NCBI GenBank assembly: GCA_903862425.1
Contig: CAIOYC010000009.1
Location: forward strand, 124,001-188,000
Direction of reading: 5' to 3'
DNA: 64,000 nt
DNA from: an uncultured Caulobacterales bacterium
GTDB taxonomy: Bacteria; Pseudomonadota; Alphaproteobacteria; Caulobacterales; Caulobacteraceae
In this document: piece after piece, positions 58,596-64,000 of the stretch
Numbering within the stretch: position 1 is the stretch's first letter
Layout: each line of letters opens with the position of its first letter
Notes under the pieces: model-generated
Database searches by the model: none
What the model was told of the DNA's origin: nothing
The model's input: only the letters and a program-made list of their open reading frames with translations
Program-made: the position numbers and the translations under genes

Positions 58596-59402
58596 ATGTC
58601 GGACGGCAGGGATTTCGACGGATCGGTCGTCGTGGTGACCGGAGCCTCTACGGGCCTTGGCCGCGCGGTGGCGGTAGAGGTCGCGGGGCGCGGCGCCAAG
58701 GCCATCGTCATCAACTTCGCCTCCAGCGAGGCCGAGGCCGAAGAGACCGCCGCGCAGGTCAAGGCGCTGGGCGCCGAGCCCGTGCTGGTGAAGGCCAATG
58801 TCGCGGAAGACGCCGAGTGCCGGAAGATCGCCGAGGCCGCCGCCCGCTTCGGGCGAATCGACGCCCTGTTCAACAATGCCGGCGTCACCAAGCACGCCCC
58901 CAACCATGCCGACCTCGACGCCCTCACCGACGAGGATTTCATCTGGCTCTATCGGGTCAATGTGATCGGCGCCTACCAGATGGTGCGCGCCGCCCGCTCC
59001 CTGCTCGAAGCCGCGCCGAGGCCCGGCGCAGTGGTCAACACCTCCTCCGTGGCGGGGGTGATGGGGATCGGCTCATCGGTGGCCTATGCGGCGTCGAAGG
59101 GCGCGCTCACCACCATGACCCTGAGCCTCGCCCGCGCGCTGGCTCCCAAAATCCGTGTCAACGCCGTCTGCCCCGGCTTCATCGATACCCCCTGGTTCGA
59201 GAAGGCCATGGACCCCGAGCGGCTGGAGCGCATGCGTCAGGGCGTGGCGGCGAGCGTGCCTCTTAAAGTGGCCTCCAAGGCCGAGGATATTGCCGGACCG
59301 GCGGTCTTCCTCGCCTCGCCGAGCGCCGGTCACATCACCGGCGAGACCCTGCTGATCGACGCCGGCCTGCACCTCGGCTACGCGCCGCTCGTCGCGCGCT
59401 GA
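58596..59402 (+). CDS. short-chain dehydrogenase/reductase
   Basis: A 268-residue [23 protein letters not shown] is the TGxxxGxG cofactor motif, NNAGVTKHA the second, and [20 protein letters not shown] contains the catalytic Tyr and Lys with the upstream Ser (NTSSVAGV). GGAGGA precedes ATG 58596. Substrate not evident. Confidence 0.93.
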   Translation: MSDGRDFDGSVVVVTGASTGLGRAVAVEVAGRGAKAIVINFASSEAEAEETAAQVKALGAEPVLVKANVAEDAECRKIAEAAARFGRIDALFNNAGVTKHAPNHADLDALTDEDFIWLYRVNVIGAYQMVRAARSLLEAAPRPGAVVNTSSVAGVMGIGSSVAYAASKGALTTMTLSLARALAPKIRVNAVCPGFIDTPWFEKAMDPERLERMRQGVAASVPLKVASKAEDIAGPAVFLASPSAGHITGETLLIDAGLHLGYAPLVAR

Positions 59403-59443
59403 TTCACGAACCGCGAACCAGCGCCCTCCGCACGCCCTGGCGC

Positions 59444-60328
59444 TCAGGGACGAAGGGTGATCGACATGGAGATGGCGTAGCTCGACCCAGGAGCGACCTC
59501 GAAGATCCCAGGCTTGGTTCGAATGTCGCCGTCGAAGCCGACCGGATCGGCTATGCCGTGCCAGGGCTCGATGCAGATGAAACCGGCGCCAGGCTTGGTC
59601 CAGATGCCGAGATATGGCGTGTTGGGAAAGGCGATTTCGAGCTGCGGGCCGTCGTCCGCGCCGTAGGTCAGCCTGTTGCTTTTCAAGGCGTCGAAGATCA
59701 GGGCGTCATCGACAAACAGATCATCCGCCAGCGCGAGGCGATCACCCATCACAGGGGTTGGGAATCCCTCAGGGACGACAACCCCGTCCCCGTTGATGCG
59801 TCGGATCGGGGCGGGCTCATCTTTCTCGAACCGGATGCGGTGGCCCGCCCTTGGCCTGTCGAAGGGCAGGGGCCAACGCAGGGCGGGATGGAAACCGAAA
59901 CTGGCGGGCATGACGCTTTCACCCAGATTGCGGACGCTTGCCGCCATGGTCAGCGTCGGACCTGATAGGCTGAACGTCAAATCAAGCTCGAAATCAAACG
60001 GATAGCTCTCCTGCGTCTCGGCGCTCGCCGCTAGCCTCAAGGCGACCGAAGACTCCGTCGCTCCGGTCTCAGTAAAAAGACTGCGGCGCGCAAAGCCGTG
60101 CTTCGCCAGGGCATAGGTCTTCGCGCCAAGCCGGTAGCGTCCATCCTCGAGCGCGCCGACGATCGGGAAGAGGAGGGGGGCCCGTCCGCTCCACACGGAC
60201 GGATCGCCGTTCCAAAGCAGATCGCGTCCGTTGGCGTCCTTGAGAGAGTAGAGCTGCGCGCCGAGCGGATCGATCTGCGCCGAGAGCGTGTCAGAGTGGA
60301 TGGAGGCCAAGGGTCTGTCGTCAGTCAT
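59444..60328 (-). CDS. aldose 1-epimerase family protein
   Basis: A 294-residue galactose mutarotase-like protein: LYSLKDANGRDLLWNGDPSV near the start, SFGFHPALRWPLP with the conserved His, and FICIEPWHGIADP at the C-terminal catalytic Glu region. Like YeaD/LacX-type proteins it should interconvert sugar anomers. Sugar unknown. Confidence 0.9.
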   Translation of the reverse strand: MTDDRPLASIHSDTLSAQIDPLGAQLYSLKDANGRDLLWNGDPSVWSGRAPLLFPIVGALEDGRYRLGAKTYALAKHGFARRSLFTETGATESSVALRLAASAETQESYPFDFELDLTFSLSGPTLTMAASVRNLGESVMPASFGFHPALRWPLPFDRPRAGHRIRFEKDEPAPIRRINGDGVVVPEGFPTPVMGDRLALADDLFVDDALIFDALKSNRLTYGADDGPQLEIAFPNTPYLGIWTKPGAGFICIEPWHGIADPVGFDGDIRTKPGIFEVAPGSSYAISMSITLRP

Positions 60329-60370
60329 GGGCGGACTCTACCGTGAAGTACGTCCAGACCAATCTCTATA

Positions 60371-61282
60371 TCAGCAATCGTGTGAGAAGAGCCTGTCGAG
60401 AGACGTGCCGTCGAATGATGGGCTTAAGCCTATTGCGACGAGGCGTGTCCGGTCGTCGGTGCCGTAAGACGTGGCCGGCCTGATCTCGCGCCAGTCCCAG
60501 CCTGCCTGCACCTCGACCATGTCATCATCGATAAGCGCTACAAACCCCTTGAGGCGGACCAAGCCGGTCGGCAATCCGGTAAGCGCTGCCGTGAGCTTGT
60601 TGCGGGGCATCGGGGTGTCGCTCGTATAGGCCCAGCGCACGAAATCGTCTTCGTGTCGACGCGGAAGGACTGGATCGGCGCGCCAGCGTCCGCGGGGGGC
60701 GAGGTCTCCGAGGACAAGGTCAGTCGGAAGAACGGCTCGCTCAACGATGAGGAATGCCGCGCGCGGGGCGAGTGAGCGCAGACGAGCGGGAAGGCCGGGC
60801 GGCGCATCGCGGTCGGATTTGTTGAGCAGGAGAAGATCGGCGGAAGCGATCTGCCGGGCCACCTGCGCGCCGATGCGGCGATCGTTCAGCAAGGCTGTAA
60901 TGTCGCCCTGATCCATCAGCACGACGATGCCGGAGAGCTTCAGACCCGGATCGGCGCGGGCGAAATCGGCCAGAGCATCGGGGTCGGCGACACCGGAGGC
61001 TTCGATCAGCAGGTGATCCGGTGGGTTCTCGCCCTCGATCATCCGGTTCAGCGCTAGGGCCAAGTCGCCGCCGGTGGAACAGCAGGCGCAGCCATTGGCC
61101 AGAGACAGGGTGTCCCCATCGCGCGCCTCGATCAGGTCCTGGTCGATGGCGAGTTCGCCGAAATCGTTGACGAGCACGGTGATGCGCCGCCCACCTGCAT
61201 GGCGTAGTAGGTGGTTCACGAGGGTGGTCTTGCCCGCGCCAAGAAAGCCGCCGATGACAGTGGTGGGGATTGGCCCAGTCAT
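60371..61282 (-). CDS. COG0523/CobW family GTP-binding metallochaperone
   Basis: A 303-residue G3E GTPase. VIGGFLGAGKTTLVNHLLRH is the Walker A, NGCACCSTGGDLALALNRMI contains the CxCC metal motif, and LLNKSDRDA is the GTP specificity segment. A C-terminal CobW domain follows. ATG 61282 lies eight bases after the amidohydrolase stop, so the two form an operon. Family members deliver Zn, Co or other metals to client enzymes; the adjacent metal-type amidohydrolase could be the client. Confidence 0.93.
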   Translation of the reverse strand: MTGPIPTTVIGGFLGAGKTTLVNHLLRHAGGRRITVLVNDFGELAIDQDLIEARDGDTLSLANGCACCSTGGDLALALNRMIEGENPPDHLLIEASGVADPDALADFARADPGLKLSGIVVLMDQGDITALLNDRRIGAQVARQIASADLLLLNKSDRDAPPGLPARLRSLAPRAAFLIVERAVLPTDLVLGDLAPRGRWRADPVLPRRHEDDFVRWAYTSDTPMPRNKLTAALTGLPTGLVRLKGFVALIDDDMVEVQAGWDWREIRPATSYGTDDRTRLVAIGLSPSFDGTSLDRLFSHDC

Positions 61283-61289
61283 GTGCCCG

Positions 61290-62927
61290 TCAGAGGGTGG
61301 ACTGTAGCATGGGTCGCCCACCCGATACCGTCCCGGCGACCACGATGTCCTTCAGGGCTTCGGGCGCGACGGCCAGCGGGCTCTCTTCCAGCACTGCGAA
61401 GTCGGCGTGCTTGCCGATCTCGATCGAGCCGACCTTGTCGTCCATTTTCAGGGTGTAGGCGGCGCCGAGGGTGATGGCGTGAAGCGCCTCCTGCGCGCTG
61501 ATCCGTTCGGCGGCGCCGAGCACGCGGCCGCTTTCGCTCAGGCGGTTCACCGCGCACCAAGCGGTGGTCAGCGGGCCGAGCGGCGTCACCGGTGTGTCCG
61601 AATGGATGGCCAGCGGCACGCCGTTGGCCAACGCGGTAGCGGCGGCGTTCATACGCTCCGCCCGATCCGGCCCCACGGTCAGCTCATAGTGCTTGTCGCC
61701 GAAATAATAGAGGTGGTTGGAGAACAGGTTCACGCACAGGCCGAGCGCCTTTATACGGCGGAACTGGGCCTTGTCCGCCAACTGGCAGTGCTGCAAGGTA
61801 TGGCGGTGATCGCGGTGCGGGGCCTTGGCCAACGCCTTTTCGAAGGCGTCCAGCGCCGCGTCGGTAGCTTCATCGCCGTTCGTGTGGACGTGAATCTGGA
61901 TGCCCACCGCGTTCAGAGCGTCGATCTGCTCGTCCAACTGGGCCGGTGCAATGTTCCAGATGCCGTGGTCCACGCCCTTATAGTAGCCGGGCCATCTCAT
62001 GCGCGCCGTATAGCCCTGGATCGACCCGTCCGCGATGATCTTCACCCCGCCGAGGCGAAGGCGATCGGTGCTGAGCGCGCGATAGCGCAGCGCGTCGGCA
62101 ATGAGCTCCGGCGTCGGGCGCGAATGGGCCATCAGCATGGTCGCGAGACGGATCGGGCAGTCGTCTGCGGCGGTAAAGCGCAACAGCTCGTCGACGTCGG
62201 CATCGGCGAGGCTGCGCCCGAGGTCGGCGATGGTGGTCACGCCGGTGAGCCGTGCGGCCTCACCATAAGTCCTGTGCGTGAGCGGTCGGTCCGCGGCGCC
62301 CTCGATGTCGATGCGGAGCTTGCGGAAGACCGGCATCATGGCGGCAAACTCCTGCAACTCGCCGTTCGGCTCGCCGTCCGAGCGTTTGAGCACGCCCTTG
62401 GCTTCAGCAGAGGCGTCGAACCCAACCGCAGCGAGGGTGGCGGAATTGACGGTCAGGAGATGGCCATTGGAGTGGAAGATAGCGATGGGCCGCGTACTCG
62501 ATACGGTGTCGAGCTCCCAGCGGCTGAGCCTATCCCCTGGCAGAAACAAAGGGTCGAGACCCCAAGCGATCAGCGGCTCGTCCGCCCCCAGCCCGCCCTG
62601 CGCCTCGCTGAGCCGTGCCAGAAGTTCGGGGGTGGAGAGCGCAGCCTTCCACAGCCGACCCTTCGGATCGGTGCGGTCCATGTGCCCTACATAGGTGTAG
62701 CGCCAAATGCCGCCGGTCATCATGTGGGCGTGACCCTCCACGAAGCCGGGCGTCAGGATGTGATCCCTGAATCGGCGGTCGAGGGTATAGCCGCCCCAGC
62801 CGGCCACATCGTCCAACGAGCCAACGCCCAGAATCTTCCCATCGCGCACCGCGACGTGGGTCGCGGAGAGGCGGCGTCGATCCAGGGTCAGAATTTCTCG
62901 AGCTTCAAATACGACGGTGTCTGGCAT
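61290..62927 (-). CDS. YtcJ-like amidohydrolase
   Basis: A 545-residue metal-dependent hydrolase. AREILTLDRRRLSATHVAVR is the typical N-terminal beta part, HILTPGFVEGHAHMMTGGIW carries the HxH metal ligands, and later His include HVHTNGDEATDAALDAFEKA and TLQHCQLADKAQFRRIKALG, with HSDTPVTPLGPLTTAW the final Asp. AAGGAG precedes ATG 62927. No signal peptide. The substrate is unknown; relatives release amides from N-substituted compounds. Confidence 0.9.
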   Translation of the reverse strand: MPDTVVFEAREILTLDRRRLSATHVAVRDGKILGVGSLDDVAGWGGYTLDRRFRDHILTPGFVEGHAHMMTGGIWRYTYVGHMDRTDPKGRLWKAALSTPELLARLSEAQGGLGADEPLIAWGLDPLFLPGDRLSRWELDTVSSTRPIAIFHSNGHLLTVNSATLAAVGFDASAEAKGVLKRSDGEPNGELQEFAAMMPVFRKLRIDIEGAADRPLTHRTYGEAARLTGVTTIADLGRSLADADVDELLRFTAADDCPIRLATMLMAHSRPTPELIADALRYRALSTDRLRLGGVKIIADGSIQGYTARMRWPGYYKGVDHGIWNIAPAQLDEQIDALNAVGIQIHVHTNGDEATDAALDAFEKALAKAPHRDHRHTLQHCQLADKAQFRRIKALGLCVNLFSNHLYYFGDKHYELTVGPDRAERMNAAATALANGVPLAIHSDTPVTPLGPLTTAWCAVNRLSESGRVLGAAERISAQEALHAITLGAAYTLKMDDKVGSIEIGKHADFAVLEESPLAVAPEALKDIVVAGTVSGGRPMLQSTL

Positions 62928-63062
62928 GGCGCAGCTCCTTAGCGCCATTGAAGACGACGCCGGAAGTCCTGCGTGGTCCACGCTGCTGAAAACGGATGGT
63001 CCAGTCGTCCAGGGTGCATCGGGACATGTAGATTGATCTGCGTTGAGGGGTGAGGAGCGCGT

Positions 63063-64000
63063 ATGCCGAAGCTATTTCCGGGTTGGGCGGTTGTGGGCGC
63101 CACGGCCTTCGCGCTCATCGTGTCAGGCACAACCTTCGCCGCGGCGACCTTCGGCCTCCTGACCGCTCATCTTGGCGCGGCATTCCACTGGAGCCAGGCG
63201 GAAATGTCGCCCGGCCTTTCCATCTTCCTAATCTCTGCCACCGTCGCCGTGCCCTTCGTCGGTAGGCTTTCCGACAGGTTCGGTTCGCGAAAGGTGGCGC
63301 TGGCGGGCCTTATCTCCATGGCGGCGGCGGTGGCGTCGGGCGCGCTAATGAACCACTCGATCCTGTCGCTCTATGCCTTCTATGTAGCGGTCGGACTGAC
63401 CGGCGCCTTCACCAATCCGGTCGCCTATATGCGAGCCATCTCGCTGTGGTTCGACCGGAAGCGGGGGCTCGCCATCGGCCTTGCTGTGGCGGGGCAGGGG
63501 ATCGGCGGCACGATCCTGCCGGTGGTGATCCAGGAACTTGCGGCCAGCATCGGCTGGCGCGGCGCGCTTCTGGCCATCGCCGCCTTCATGGTTCTGGCCG
63601 TGGCCCCGGTCGTGTTCCTGTTCGTTAGGGATGACCCCGCCCAGGACGGACAGGTGGCCGACGGCGTCCTGCCGGGCGAGGGGGTCGCCATCGACGACGC
63701 CACCTCGGGCCTGACCATGGCCGAGGCTCTGCGGCGGCCGGTGTTCTGGCTCATCCTGCTCGCGCTCGGTCTGTTCGGCTTCACCATGTACGCCATGACC
63801 GGCAACCTCGTTTACGTGCTGGTCCACGCCCAGGGTCTGTCGCTGCGACAGGTGGCGATCCTTCAGTCGATTTCAGGCTTGGCGCTATTGGTGGGACGCA
63901 TCATCTTCGGATGGTTCATGGATCGCTTCCACGCGCCTGTGGTGGGGGCCTTCGGTGTGCTCCTGGCCACGGCTGGCATGATCATGCTGCTCACGGTTTC
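63063..64000 (+). CDS. MFS transporter, 3'-truncated by window edge
   Basis: The gene starts at ATG 63063 and continues past the end of the window; about 312 residues are visible. GWAVVGATAFALIVSGTTFA is helix 1, FVGRLSDRFGSRKVALAGLI the loop 2-3 motif, MRAISLWFDRKRGLAIGLAV the helix 4-5 motif typical of monocarboxylate/oxalate-formate antiporter-type MFS, and GRIIFGWFMDRFHAPVVGAF the helix 8 region loop. The substrate is likely an organic acid but is unproven. Confidence 0.9.
   Translation, partial: MPKLFPGWAVVGATAFALIVSGTTFAAATFGLLTAHLGAAFHWSQAEMSPGLSIFLISATVAVPFVGRLSDRFGSRKVALAGLISMAAAVASGALMNHSILSLYAFYVAVGLTGAFTNPVAYMRAISLWFDRKRGLAIGLAVAGQGIGGTILPVVIQELAASIGWRGALLAIAAFMVLAVAPVVFLFVRDDPAQDGQVADGVLPGEGVAIDDATSGLTMAEALRRPVFWLILLALGLFGFTMYAMTGNLVYVLVHAQGLSLRQVAILQSISGLALLVGRIIFGWFMDRFHAPVVGAFGVLLATAGMIMLLTV

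Noticed and set aside
61407-62942. 511-codon plus-strand frame opposite the amidohydrolase
   Set aside because: Antisense shadow; the amidohydrolase has clear metal motifs and a ribosome site.

Overview
The window looks like ordinary chromosome of a high-GC alphaproteobacterium of the Caulobacterales (Caulobacter/Phenylobacterium type). The reasons are a flagellar FlaEY-like protein close to ssb, a fliO-fliP / flgB-flgC-fliE divergon with a TTAA-N7-TTAA box of the CtrA type, an alphaproteobacterial GAAC-N7-GAAC SOS box before ssb, a GGAAC-N16-CGTT promoter of the EcfG (SigT) class, and several small secreted proteins of Caulobacterales type. I see no integrase, transposase, phage gene, plasmid function or CRISPR array. 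The only RNA gene is tRNA-Leu(CAA). Family names come from reading motifs by eye; no database search was possible.

Layout. 1-4.4 kb: 3' part of a large flagellar regulatory-type protein, two small envelope proteins, ssb and a GFA-type zinc protein. 4.4-8.1 kb: hybrid histidine kinase, a secreted lipocalin-like protein, a VTT-domain membrane protein and a glutathione transferase. 8.3-14.5 kb: the complete rod-shape operon mreB-mreC-mreD-mrdA(PBP2)-rodA. 14.5-19.3 kb: S9 peptidase, cupin, large-subunit catalase. 19.5-28.2 kb: a five-gene set of four transglutaminase-like proteins, one of them fused to a DUF2126 region, plus a fused ATP-grasp/alpha-E protein. This is a predicted but poorly characterised peptide-bond-forming system and the most interesting block here. 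Its convergent first gene has an EcfG-type promoter and faces catalase. 28.3-31.8 kb: TMEM175-like channel and ligA, divergent across a 27-bp palindromic repeat, then a DUF2147 protein.

31.8-35 kb: an Lrp/AsnC regulator divergent from a lysine dehydrogenase-like plus ALDH7-like pair, probably lysine catabolism through aminoadipate semialdehyde. 35-38 kb: small unrecognised genes, including a LuxR-type HTH gene with a second reading frame nested in it, a PraR-like XRE regulator, tRNA-Leu and a 25-residue membrane peptide. 38.3-42.3 kb: Bcr/CflA-type transporter and the flagellar divergon. 42.3-49 kb: nitroreductase, TonB-dependent receptor, acyl-CoA synthetase, TetR regulator and a DSD1-type PLP enzyme. 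49-64 kb: mixed metabolic genes (enoyl-CoA hydratase, gamma-carbonic anhydrase, PhoH-like ATPase, 2OG-Fe(II) oxygenase, VOC protein, LigB-type dioxygenase, DUF3126, cysE, NUDIX, nitroreductase, dienelactone hydrolase-like, queF, SDR, aldose epimerase-like, COG0523 GTPase, amidohydrolase) and a truncated MFS transporter at the right edge.

Other points worth following up are an abrupt codon-bias change inside the gamma-carbonic anhydrase gene, the loss of the usual transglutaminase histidine in one paralogue, and several intergenic inverted repeats that may be operators.
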